This document shows, in pieces, positions 38,379 through 61,207 of a stretch of DNA of 64,000 nucleotides. The notes below the pieces were generated by a model, which searched no databases, had not been told where the DNA came from, and was given only the letters and a program-made list of their open reading frames with translations. The position numbers were made by a program, and so were the translations under genes. The DNA is from Haemonchus contortus. Taxonomy: Eukaryota; Nematoda; Chromadorea; Rhabditida; Trichostrongylidae. Numbering within the stretch: the stretch's first letter is position 1; each line of letters starts with the position of its first letter. The stretch is taken from assembly GCA_000469685.2 (NCBI GenBank), contig LS997564.1, positions 17,635,615-17,699,614 on the forward strand. Reading direction: 5' to 3'.

Positions 38379-41300
38379 CCAACTACCAATGTTTCCTACA
38401 ACTGTGTCGACCGCTACATGTCAGATCCCGAGTTCAAGCACGAAACAGCCCTGTTGTGGTACGAACATCCCGATATCTCTTTGGAGGACATCGTTTTCTG
38501 TGGATTAATGGATTTAGGGACGGAAACTTCTGGGACAATGACATCCATGACTACGCCGATCTATCATGGGATGTGGTTGACGTACTGACAAACAAAATCG
38601 CTAACGTTTTCAAGGAGTATTGTGAGTCGGTCAGTCTCAGAATTACAGTAGGGATTGAGCTCAACTCATGTGATCGTTCTACTGATGTTCACAAGCATTC
38701 TTTCTTCTGAGACCTTGCCCATCTTTTCTTTTGCTTCATAGAATTCCCATAAGGTGTGAACTTGTAAAGAGGCATTTCCCTTGAGCAAATGTCCCTGAAA
38801 TCGGCAAAATTTCAATCGTAAAGTTGGATTTCGTCAGAGAAAGACTCATCAGAGGTATGATAAAAAGTAGCTGTGACAGATATCATATTGTCATATCATA
38901 TCAATTGTACAGACATACTATACTATACTATAATCGCTGCAAGGTGCTAATAAGTGAGAGGGTCTCGATCAACACTGATAAGAGAAAGAAAGAGCAATTA
39001 GATTTCACAAGATAAGCCATTGGAAGTCAGTAAGTTTCACTGGTAACTGGATGTGAAACATATCGGGAACACAACAAAAACATATATATATATATATATA
39101 ATTATACTTACTCGTTTACTTCCAGGAAGATCGTATCCTCCTCCTTCTTCATAATGTCATTCAACTACCACTGTGCATCATGGGTGCAAGTCGAATTGGA
39201 GCCGTTTCAGTAATATTAGTTGGTGACTTACAATTTAAAATAAAATCCTAAAGACGTGATATCGGCCCTACTTTCAATTCATCCGATAGTAGGAGTTGTG
39301 AGCGATGTGTTGCTAGACTCGAATCCTTATATAGTCAAAAGTCGTGCCAGGGACGCAGTGAAGATAGGGATCGGTAAGTGGTTGCCTGAGCGGTTTTGAC
39401 AACTCGCTAACACCGCAAATCAGGCAGGGTATGGTTCCTAATTTCCGACCTTGGCTTCTTGAAGTGGATCAGTTATCTGTATATGTTGTATTGTACAGTG
39501 TCGTCTGAGGACACTCCGACGACATTACTACTCAGCAAATTTTAACGCAATATCGATTTACTCATCAGAAAATTGCCCATTCCTTCTGGTTTCCCTCAAC
39601 AAGCAAATCAAGGCGATGGTAACTGTTCAAACAAGAGCCATCTACTGTACAACTCAGTGTTTCTGTTTTCCTTGATAGTTTTGGAAGTACAAGTTTTTTT
39701 TTCCTTTGCCATGGAGGGGGCATGGATATGCCTAGAAATCGTAAGCCCTTACGGAATTTAGTTAGAATGTTCAGTCTAGCCTTTTGGAAAAAATTAGGAG
39801 GTTCACAGCAGCAAACAGTGCCTTGGATACATTATCGGCTTCAACTGCTTCAAGGTCTTGCAGAATTGAATCTGATCAGAATCTTATTGCAGGGTGCATA
39901 ATAGTTTCCCTTTAATCCGATCGAATAAGCATTGTCTAGCGGTACTCTAAGGAACTTTCCAATAGATTTCTTGGTCTTTCACCGATTTCTCTCCTTCTGC
40001 TTGTTTTTTCTCCTTTTTTCCTTTTTCAGAACCCTGCCACAGCAACAACGTCACAACTGACGGAGCTTCTCCAGGAGACCTTCCCAAAGCTTATCGTTAC
40101 CGTGGACGCATTTTGGCAAGGACATGAACTGCTTGAAACTAAGCGACAAATGGATGAAGCTGTCAGTAAGGCCAAAGTAAGCAAAGTTGACCGCGTTTAT
40201 TCATGATTTCCCCTCATATGCTTCTTCTGCCAAGAAATCCGGAAATCACTCTGGTCATTTGGAGCGACTTCGTAATGTTTGACAAATGTCGGGCCCCTGA
40301 TTGCTTACTCAGTTTAGCTTACACTCTCAGATATATAAACCACACATTTTTCAGGTGACGTCAATCAAACGCATTCTAGTCATCCGACATACGGCACCTA
40401 ACAAAGGTGTTCCTCCTCCTGATGAAATTTACCCTGGCAAACGACCCTGCTATAAAATATCGGTACCTTACATGCTCTTTTCGTTTTTCATCATCTTTCA
40501 TACATGCCCCAACTAAGACCCCAACTTCGATTCGAAATCGATTGCCAAAAGGGGAGTAGGTTGTTGAGCTTTGACGAATAGTGTCTCAAAGAGGACTGGT
40601 ACCAAAAAATTCTATTCAAAAGAAAGTTTGTGCGGAGACGGTAGAAAGAATGTAGCTTACCTACCTTTACTGAGTAGGCAGTAGTAGGGCCATTTCATGA
40701 AATGAACGCTCCGAACCAAACAATGGATAAAAGTCTGATTCTAGTTGATAAACACAGACCTGACAACAGGTTACATCAACTGCCCAATAATCACCGAATC
40801 CCAGTTCCAGACGAAAAAGCAAAGAAAACGCAGATCAATACATTTTCAACGGAATATTTGTATTTAGTTCGAACTGAATGAAGACATTGACGTCGAGTGG
40901 AGAAAAGAGATCGTCAAGGCGTATACATCGTGTGATCCGGTATGGGTAGCCGGCAGTCATCCATTCGCAATTCTTCCAGAATGGTTAGTTCATTAAATGT
41001 CTTCTGCTAGAAAGTTGTGGAGAAAGTGCTATCAGCTTCAGAGAATGCTCATTGCATCAAAGGTACAGTTCACGATAAAAGTGATTTGTGAGACATTTCT
41101 ACGAATCAACCACTGTGGCCACCGGGTCGCAATCCTGCGATGCGCGGCAGGTGCATCGTGCGTGACGCCGTTTTCGCGAGGAAGGTTCCGGACCCGTGGC
41201 CACCCTGTCTAGCATATGTGCCGCTTTCATATTAAAAAATGGCCTAGGTAGGATGGACTAAGGGCTCGAAATTGTGTCGGCTGTATGTCACACCAGAGGC

Positions 41301-44142
41301 GAGGCATTGTGGAAGCTGGACCATTTACAAGAGAACCCATATAAGAAGACTGAACAGCTTGTCATAACCCATGACGACAGTGAAAGGCAATTTTGGACAT
41401 CTCTTGCATGTTATTCCGTCATGGTAACCTCGTACAATCTCCGTTTCCACTCTTTTAACGAACCTCAAAGGCCGAGCGGGCTAGATTCGCAAATATTTCT
41501 GTCATTTGAAACTTCCATTGCTCTATAAATATTATTGACGGTTATTAGTTACAAGACAGGAAATTTACGAGAAAACTAGCTTTTTGTGCTACGGTATTTG
41601 ACTAAACTGAAAGTGATTCAGACGACTTGATCCCAGTGTTCAGGACCCCCGAATTACATCTACGTACCGTGTCCACAAGGCAAGCATTAATGGCTGCTCA
41701 AGAACTCGGCTCATTGACGATCTCGGACTGCTTGGTCCTGCCTCATCCGCAAACCCCTCTTGGATTGATCGGATGTGTAGCGGTATGGTTTTGCGGAAAG
41801 ACTCTCTCAACGGTTTGTAATTCTATGAGGCTCTTTTTTTACTTCGATATTCATTCAACCTCCCCCCCCCCCTATCGTTGTTTATTTTGAAGGCTTCTGT
41901 ACATGTTTCATTGAAAATAAGATGAGAAGCCACTTGACATGCCTGTTTTTGGACATCGGGTGTGTAAGACACAGTTCACGACAAATATTGTTCTCAAGAT
42001 TTCTCTCTGGGGTGAACCTGCAACTCCCGAAGATGGCAATGGGAAATCTTCTTGTCCAAAAACGTCTCAGATAGGGCGTAACAAAAGCCCAAAAACCAGG
42101 AGAGGACATGCACAGTCAAAGGCGGAAGGTTTCTAACGGCATTTAAGAAGCTGCACAGGTCGCATTTTTGACACTATGACGCACACTTTGCACGCACGCA
42201 GCTTACTGTAGCCAGCTGCACGCAACGGCACACACGTTTGGTCAGCTCGTCCAACGACGACTTTATGCAGTATTTGTCGTGAAATTCTCGTCCAACACCA
42301 AATTTGACTACTTTCTTATAGTTTTATTTTTCTATGAGTACGCCAAATTTCGTCACTTCTTCGCCTCTTTTGCGTTATTCTACACTATCACTTCCATTAT
42401 TCGCCGAAACTAGACATCCCAAAATTATCGTGAACTGTGCCTCCAACCCAACAGTTGGATATTACAAGAGATAGGTGGCCGCAAAATTCGCTGACTATAA
42501 GAATCGGCATCAATGACCATATGAAATAATGGGATATTTTCAGTTCGAAGGCACGTTGAACCATCCAGATCCATCACGACTGAAGCACGTCATCAAGAAA
42601 TTCGACGTTAGTTTATTGCTTATACTTTACCTACTACCAACAAAATAGTAAATTATTGAAACTCGTGAGGTCAAAGTGTAATGGGAATTAGAGAGCAAAA
42701 GTACCTGCTGGCGGTTCCAAGTTAGTGCCGGGAAGTCCGCAACACAGAGACCCTTATTTCTCCATTTAGGAACAAGAGATTTCTGTACACCCACTACCTT
42801 GATAAAATAAACCAGAGGTATCACTTTTCGTCCCCTTGATCATGATTTCCATGAGGAAAGACGTTTTTATTCGTCTCTGTCGCGAGCCGCGAGCCAGTGT
42901 AGTCAAGGAAACTGTCCTCCTTCGGGAAGCATCAGGCGCATTCATTCCTTTGTTCAGGGTTCTCAGGGTCTCATTCCACTTCAATCCTCCTTTTGTTCTC
43001 TTTGAACGCTAATAATGCTGATGATGGTCAGCATGTTTACTTTGAACACAACGAACGTGGGAAATTCCGCTAACATCGGGTAATTTTTGGCTAGTCAGTT
43101 CGCCGCCCGCGACAACAACGGATTATCCTAGCGTAGTTGGAGCTGTGAGCACGACGGATCATTGGGGATTCCCAATTTGTCGCTGCGAAAACCAGTGCAT
43201 ACCGGTGTGGCTGGAGACTTCTTGACTCATGCTGGAGTTAGGAGGCGTGCCTCGGGCACAATGTCTCGGGTACATCCATCCGAGTTGTGAAAGTACACTC
43301 CCTTCAAGTTACGTTCGGGACATGGTCTCAGGCACGTTCGCCAAAGCCATGAGTGGTGCGTTAGGAACGAAATGGTCGCGTCGCGGTGAGAGGGGCGTCG
43401 CGCGCGAAAGAATGTAGCAGGATGCAGCAGTAGGTAAGAAATACAAGAACAAAAGTACTAATAGTAGAATTATGCATAAAATAATGATCGCATATCGATT
43501 GAGCTGTATGAAGAACGCTAGAACTGTAATAACGGCGAATGAGTGGTCCGCGACAGCCGCATGCGGCGAATCGATTACTCAAAATCGTTCCTAAGGCCCG
43601 TCTCCCGTGCGGCAGTGTTTAGTAACGTGCCCGCCATCGCCTCGGGTACATAAGCCCGAATACAGTTTGCCTTAATTGTGCAACCTGTGAATCAAAGGAT
43701 GCTCGGCAAGATGCTCGGTGCCATTCGGAAAAGGGCAGTCATTTCTGGAACTATCACAAGGTGCCGCCGCATTACTTATGAGTATAAACCTATATTCACA
43801 CTTTGAACGTCCTCTGTAGTGCAATAGGTATGAACGAAATTTAAGACGACTTTTGAGATGTACATGAACACGCATCTAGTTAGGTAGCACTAACTTTGAG
43901 AGGAGACGGAAGTACCTCCTGTAGCTGCTGCTGCTCATTCTCTTCATTTTTCGAAATTTCAGCTAAAATCTATGATTCTGCCGAAATGCGAATTGGATGC
44001 CGATTATATGGCGATGGTGCCGGTACCGACACTTTCGAGGATTATCACAACGGTTGGAAACAAGAATGCGATTGTCGGCATGTTTCCGAATGTCGAGATA
44101 CTGGAATGGAATGTTGAAGACTTTCTGCAGCATAGCAATTGA
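38379..44142 (+). CDS. Divergent acetyl-/propionyl-CoA synthetase-like protein, incomplete
   Basis: Family members join acetate or propionate to CoA through an acyl-AMP intermediate. Exons seen: 38379-38621 (TTNVSYNCVDRYM, then a frame change, then DLSWDVVDVLTNKIANVF), 40030-40176 (PKLIVTVDAFWQGHELLETK), 40355-40462 (IKRILVIRHTAP), 40868-40983 (CDPVWVAGSHPFAILPE), probably 41616-41815, 42544-42606 (FEGTLNHPDPSRLKHVIKK) and 43963-44142, ending in TGA. The first four motifs and FEGT follow the order of acetyl-CoA synthetase. The P-loop (TSGSTGxPKG) that should follow FAIL is absent, and the C-terminal adenylation half and catalytic Lys domain are missing. The last exon (SRIITTVGNKNAIVGMF) is not recognisably part of the family. 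The reading frame slips within 38379-38621, and one phase join (40983 to 41616) fails. This may be a decaying paralogue. Confidence 0.6.
41060..41530. repeat. CACAGTTCACG-family element
   Basis: The left end at about 41060 reads AAAGGTACAGTTCACGATAA. Interior text (TTATTCCGTCATGGTAACC and CGTACAATCTCC) matches the copy at 9795-10306. The right end is not clear. It lies in an intron of the CoA-synthetase-like gene. Confidence 0.55.
41968..42447. repeat. CACAGTTCACG-family element, both ends present
   Basis: A 480-bp copy with left end ACACAGTTCACGACAAAT and right end AAAATTATCGTGAACTGTGC. The interior right half matches 27190-27440. It is non-coding and lies in an intron of the CoA-synthetase-like gene, between the candidate exon at 41616 and the exon at 42544. 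Confidence 0.75.
43358..43597. repeat. MITE copy 1, ends GCGTTAGGAACGA
   Basis: A 240-bp element with inverted ends GCGTTAGGAACGA and TCGTTCCTAAGGC. It is about 95% identical by eye to 44324-44561 and has the same orientation. It lies in the intron before the last exon of the CoA-synthetase-like gene. Shared flanking text (GTGGT on the left, CCGTCTCCCG on the right) means the true element may extend a few bases further. Confidence 0.85.
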
Positions 44143-44204
44143 ACGGTTCCCGATCCTGTTTCATGATGTCTTTCCTATCGTTCCATTCTTTCCTATCCTT
44201 TCGC

Positions 44205-44210
44205 AATAAA
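44205..44210 (+). terminator. Polyadenylation signal AATAAA
   Basis: AATAAA lies 63 nt after the TGA at 44142. The distance is normal for a nematode 3' UTR and supports 43963-44142 as a genuine terminal exon. Confidence 0.55.
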
Positions 44211-44323
44211 TATTGTCCGAACTGATTCTTCAGAAGCTAGTCCATAAAAAGGTTACCAGTAATCGGGTGTGTACGTCGGCTAGGCCGATTTTGAGGCTCT
44301 TAATAGGGCCCATCGGGTGTGGT

Positions 44324-44561
44324 GCGTTAGGAACGAAATGGTCGCGTCGCGGTGAGAGGGGCGTCGCGCGCGAAAGAGTCTAGCAGCATGCAGCAGTAGA
44401 AGAAATACAAGAACAAAAGTACTAATAGTAGAATTATGCCTGAAATAATGATCGCATATCAATTGTGCTGTATGAAGAACGCTAGAGCTGTAATAACGGT
44501 GAATGAGTGGTCCGCGACAGCCGCGTGCGGCGAATCGATTACCCAAAATCGTTCCTAACGC
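44324..44561. repeat. MITE copy 2, ends GCGTTAGGAACGA
   Basis: A 238-bp direct copy of 43358-43597 with intact inverted ends (GCGTTAGGAACGA / TCGTTCCTAACGC). The two copies bracket the terminal exon and polyadenylation signal of the CoA-synthetase-like gene. Confidence 0.85.
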
Positions 44562-44656
44562 CCGTCTCCCGGACCCATCTATTCTGTTTCTCGACCCAAG
44601 GCGTCTCTTGTGCTGCCCTTGGGATTGCAGGCTAATCCGAGGAAAAAATCTCAGGA

Positions 44657-44686
44657 GCTTTTTTTACCGTGAACTGGACCTTTGGA
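44657..44686. repeat. CACAGTTCACG-family right end
   Basis: TTTTTTTACCGTGAACTGG followed by ACCTTTGGAA is a diverged family terminus. No partner end was identified nearby, so this is a fragment. Confidence 0.4.
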
Positions 44687-44689
44687 ACA

Positions 44690-45605
44690 TCTCAGAGCCC
44701 TACAAATTCGCTTTTGCAACCTGTCCAGTACGTTACTGACATACTAAACCTGACTTTTGGATGAATTTCAAAATACGATGAACTTTAAAAAAAGGCCGTC
44801 GGTATTACAAACATTTGACACTTATTTGTTTCAAATATCAGTTACAGTACAGGAACCCCCGATAGAATAGCCATAAATCCGCTCGGCATTCTCAGGCTCG
44901 GTCTGATCGGATTGTAAATCAATGGATGTTATTTGTTTACTCTGCAGGCAGCTGGGACGATGAAGATTACACTGGAACACTATTTGTTCACCTTTTAATT
45001 ACTTTTATTTTTTTACCAATCATCTTTTCGATTATAAATGGGATAATCAGGGTTCTCCATTCTTCATGGAATTCGAATATGTGGCACATTCTGGAGCGAC
45101 TGCCCAGCGTTATTCAGTTGAAAAGAAAAACAATCCGCAGCCCTCAATGAGAGGCTGTGTTATCGGACGCCAACACTGCGGTACACCGCCTTTATAGCCA
45201 ACTAATCCCAAACATCTGCTCTATCGTTGGCATATGTATGGCCGTGTAATCTAGGTCTTCATAAAGCTTTAGACTACACAGCTGATAGTGTACTCGGAAA
45301 CGACAACATATCCGAATCAGGCGGTGGTTTTTTGGTTTCTTTTTCTATAGTTTTTCGGAATTCTATTTGGAAGCCGTTCGCAGCATATTTTTCGAAATCA
45401 TCTTGTTGTCATTTGCAATTTTGTTCCATTCTTTTAAATAAAGGCTACAGGAACATATTCAGAGCACTGATAGGGTGATACCGGAAGCCAGATATAGGTC
45501 CAAGTCCAGCCTGAAATCAAATATTTCTCAAAACTCTCATGGATTCTTGGAAGTAATCAACTCTCACAAGCAATCATAAAAGCGTTCTTCTGGGGTGGCT
45601 CGAAA
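44690..45605. other. No gene recognised
   Basis: A plus-strand frame near 44926-45150 has one hydrophobic stretch (LFVHLLITFIFLPIIFSII) but no flanking splice signals that I trust. Nothing else is supported. Confidence 0.3.
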
Positions 45606-45608
45606 ATA

Positions 45609-46117
45609 CAGTAGCGCTCAAAAGTATTCGGCCAACTTTGACTTGCCGTAAGTTTTTTCCCAGTGGAGCAAATCACATGAAATTTTGATATGTTTAGCTG
45701 AAGCATATTTTACACTGTCCGACACTATTTGACTGCAAAACAGCCATATCCACATATTAATGGAGAGGCGTTTGTAGACAGTGCTGAAAGCAAGTTTATG
45801 AGGTCTGCAGTTATTCCGACCTTACGTACGTTTTTCTTCTCTTCTGGATTCGACATTAGTGCTCATACACTTAAGACATGGCGAAAAGGAAAGAACTTCT
45901 AGAAGGACCAATGTCTCTATTTCCAGTTGGTTTTTTGTTCAAGCCCTTTTGGATATCTGGAACATGATCAGATTGCAGGTTAAATAGTGGTAAATATTCA
46001 CACTACACCAATATTACAAATACTGAAATTTCGCTTGATTAGATCCAGTAGGAAAGAAGTTACGACTGGAAAATACAACTGAAAAAGCATTTCGCCGAAT
46101 ACTTTTGAGCGCTACTG
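45609..46117. mobile_element. Tc1/mariner-type MITE with perfect 24-bp ends
   Basis: A 509-bp non-coding element. Its first 24 bp (45609-45632, beginning CAGTAGCGCTCAAAAG) are the exact reverse complement of its last 24 bp (46094-46117). It is flanked on both sides by TA (45607-45608 and 46118-46119), the target-site duplication of the Tc1/mariner superfamily. The intact ends suggest recent mobilisation by a transposase encoded elsewhere. Confidence 0.93.
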
Positions 46118-46390
46118 TATGTGGATAATGAGCTTTGCAAGGTATCACTCAGGGGTCATCTTTTAGTGTGCCGGTTTCTATGATCTGCGTTCACAAGAAC
46201 CATAACATATGGGTTGGTATGAGATTGGCCGTCCTCGCCTCAAAAACCTACCTGCAATATGAAGAGCTTAGAAGAATCCACGTTAACTGGACCTACAAAG
46301 TATTTTTGTTTGGAGGTCCCTAAGGGACAGTTACTGAATAGAGTAAAATGTCTAATCGGTATGCCTAAACGTCAGAAATTCACAATTTTG

Positions 46391-46896
46391 AAAGCAGTGT
46401 TCACGATAACCTCAAAGATTTTGCATTACTTTTTTCGCATTGAAAAGCGGAACGTAGTGACGGCTGACGAAGAAAGCAAAATATTCCGCAGAGTTAATAT
46501 AATCTAAGAATTCTGAAAATTAAGCGGTTTTAAGAGATTACAATGAATGAAATGGGGTGGGAACGAGTTTCGGACAAGATTTCAATTGTTGTAGTTGCGT
46601 AAATAAGTGGGTATCTCAAGCCAGAAATGCTCAAAATCATTCCAGCATCGCCCCAAATCACGACTCATTGTTTGAATTTCCAACATGATTGCTTCATTAT
46701 GCATGGCGCAATCCATACAACATCCTCTGAACTCGTCTGCCTTCGGGTGTGAACGTAGACGGAAGCCGCTCTTCGAACCCTTGTTGAAGCCGTTTTTAAA
46801 CCAGCTTTTTTTTAAACCCTTATGACATAAATGGAGGCTGCAAGCCCGTCTCATTGGAAATCTCGAGAACTATTTTTTTGTGAAGTCTGCCTGAAT
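46391..46896. repeat. CACAGTTCACG-family element, both ends
   Basis: Left end AAAGCAGTGTTCACGATAAC and right end TTTTTTTGTGAAGTCTGCCT, about 506 bp apart. The interior shares the motif TTTCAATTGTTG...AAGCCAGAAATGCT with the 17578 copy (TTTCAGTTGTTG...AAGCCAATGCTG). It is non-coding. Confidence 0.65.
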
Positions 46897-46899
46897 GGA

Positions 46900-47660
46900 T
46901 ACCCAAGTCGGGTTAGCGGTACACTGACAGCGACCGACTTGATGACCCTAACAGTTTCTGTTTTCCGCACAATCCGTCCAGTTGTTTTCACTTGCGATTT
47001 TAGTACTTTTAGAATGCTCATTTATGCCTCTATGTAAGCTCAAAATAAAATGTTCCACTTTTAACAAAAGAGGCAGAGGAGTTTTTGATCAGCCCTTCAA
47101 GCAGACCGAGAGGCTCAACCATAGATTGAGCCGCTAGATTTCCAAGACAATTTACGCGACAATTATGGCACAAAATCAAGGACGGACAAGAATTCTCATT
47201 TGAGACCAAATTTGTCTGGCACAAAAATACGTTCGAGCCCACATGCTTGTTCGGCTATAGCACTTAAGTGCAAGGGCGTTCCAATAATTAACCATAACAT
47301 AATGAATAACTCCCTCTTAAGCTTCCAAACGTTATTAAGCCTCAGTTTGATCAAATTAATGTCTTCAGGATTTCTTTGAGGTAGAAATTTTCTTTGGAAA
47401 ATATATGTATTTTGGTCTCAAAAAGACTTTCAGAGAGACTTCATTCAATAATGTACCAGTGAAAGTAAAATGCAATGGAACTAAAAAAGAGAATGTCGTC
47501 ACGAATGCTTGTTTTACAAACATACTAAATTGTATACAATGAAATGGCTTCAATCGAGAAGGAAGTTATGACTGCGATTATGTTCACCTTCTTGTTTCAA
47601 ATGATGCTGAACAATTGACAACGAGAGAATCGATCCATTGATCACAAAGGAGTAGGTTCG
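46900..47660. other. No gene recognised; 3' flank of the HP1 gene
   Basis: This stretch contains the 3' untranslated region and downstream DNA of the minus-strand HP1 gene. No other feature is supported. Confidence 0.4.
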
Positions 47661-47663
47661 ACA

Positions 47664-49726
<2,063 letters not shown>

Positions 49727-50977
49727 CGCTGAACGTATAGATCTACTACCTACTTACTGAAAGAACATTAAAAGATAAACAACGAATAGAGGCGAAAGTG
49801 GTACAGGAAAGGTTTCAAGAGACGAGGTTGAGGCAGGAGACGCACATAAAACAGGGCTAACCCGGTCTCTCAAACTCAGATTACTTCAACTGGATTGAGG
49901 GATCTGAATATCAAAGCAGAATAAATCTTCGTGTACTTGGAAGGGTCCGCTGTTACCACTAACAGATCAATATTGTGTCCCTTTACCTCTACCCGATTAG
50001 CACCCCAGTTTTACCTAAGAACTACCAAGCTCTACACTACAACAACATCTCACAATTAGAAAAATAGAGCATCAACGCAAGGAAACATAAGAAACTCGCG
50101 ATGGATTCACTGAAAGCCAAGGACGATTTTCAAATTCACGGATGCAAACTCAATAGGCGTCAGATTGCTTGCCCTTGCTTCTACTACATCCAGTACAACT
50201 TTCAGCCGTAAATTTAATACGCTGCAGCCGTTGCAGTTTTTGGACCGCCCCATTATCGAATGAGGTTTTTTAAGTACTATCTATCTCTGTCAGAGTAGCG
50301 TTTTTCGAGTATTAATAGTTGATCACTTAAAATTGATCAAGGCAGTAGTTCGTGGCCGATTTGTATTGATTTCGCATGATACCAGTGCAGAATTAAGGAG
50401 TCAGTTGACGTATTTTAGTATCGTTTTGAGATTCTCGTTTCAGTGCATTTTGTGTTCGTGTTGTATGTATATGTTTGTCCATATTGTTTAAATACTTCTA
50501 CTGTAATGCAGCTACGAATTTTCCTTGTTCTATTCTAATCACATTCCAATTTTCGAGTCTTTTTATGGGTTCAAGACGTCTTCCCATGCATTCAACACCA
50601 GCTCTTGTAATGGATTTCTGCATATCGTTTGCTAATGTATAATCTAGAAAACTACAAGGAAAAATCCACCATATGCTCAGTTCACTGAAAGTCCCAGCAT
50701 GATTTTCTGAAGTCGTCATTCATGGACAACAAGGAAGTTCTATGGAGATACTGCTTTTAATGCCCTCTGTTATTTTGCTTTATTCCTTTCCTCATTCATA
50801 TTCGCACTAAGGGGACAAAGTAGCTTATCTTTCCTTCGTATTGATTTTATCTTTCACAGTAATCTGGAGTATCTACCTTAAATGCCCCGCCTATTTAGGC
50901 TTTCTTCCGTCTATCTCTTACGTGATTCTCTGTAACAGTGATTGAATAGTAGTAATAGCATACATAATTATCCAGTA
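49727..50977. promoter_or_regulatory. Divergent intergenic region between HP1 and KDM2 genes
   Basis: These 1251 bp separate the two start codons and must hold both promoters. TATCCAG at 50969-50975 lies 2 nt before the KDM2 start codon and could serve as a spliced-leader acceptor. The minus-strand CTTTCAG about 37 nt before the HP1 start codon could do the same. No core promoter motif is obvious, and no exon is supported here. Confidence 0.5.
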
Positions 50978-60465
<9,488 letters not shown>

Positions 60466-61207
60466 TAACAGCCATGGCTACATTGTAGTCTTTGTTGTTG
60501 GTGAATAAGCACCACTTCACTGTATTTATGAGTTTTACCTATGATCTAAATTGAAAGACACTTGGCATGATTATCATTCTAAAATTATCTCATTTCTTGT
60601 TTATCTCGTTTGTTTAAAAGACGTTAGTTTTGATGCGACATGTTTCGTATTGAGTCAATCGTTGTTGATTTGCATGTTGTTTTCTTTTCTAACAAATTTC
60701 ATGTGAAACAAACGTATTTTCATCCTCATTGAAATTCTCTTAAAGGATCTCTGAGAGTTTGTTTTGATATTTATGCTGCTTTCTTTCTCTTTCTTATTAC
60801 GTCACACTACTTCGAATTACTGACCATTTGTAATGTGATTTTGAATGAAAATGTAATGAACGCATGAATATTCACCACTTTTTGTCCTTTGAGGTTATTC
60901 CTAATTTATTAAGACCATTAACAGTGATGTTGAGAAAAAATTTAAAGAGTTACCCTGACTCCCCTACGGCTAGTCTAGTTTGAATAGGTAGGTCATGAAG
61001 AAGGATTGGCTCACTCAGGACATCTCAAATTTTTACTGACTTCTTCATTTTGTTGTTCTGTGACCGGGAGAAGTCGTGAATTAGAGTTAGTTGAGGGACA
61101 TGAGTTAGTTAGGTAGAGTTATCTTGTGGAAAACATTGAGTTCTAACTTCTGGTGTTGGAAAAAGCGTTAGGAAAGCTGTACATTTCAGCGGTGGCAGTT
61201 TCAGTTG
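60466..61207. other. 3' UTR of KDM2 gene and intercistronic DNA
   Basis: AT-rich stretch with an AATAAG variant near 60504. At 61195-61204 the sequence GGCAGTTTCAG stands 3 nt before the next start codon, as expected for a spliced-leader acceptor of a downstream operon gene. No exon is supported. Confidence 0.45.

Noticed and set aside
41616..41815. Second open frame in the candidate CoA-synthetase exon
   Set aside because: Two frames are open here. The one ending in phase 0 joins FEGTLNHPD correctly, so the other was not used, although its 5' join remains unresolved.
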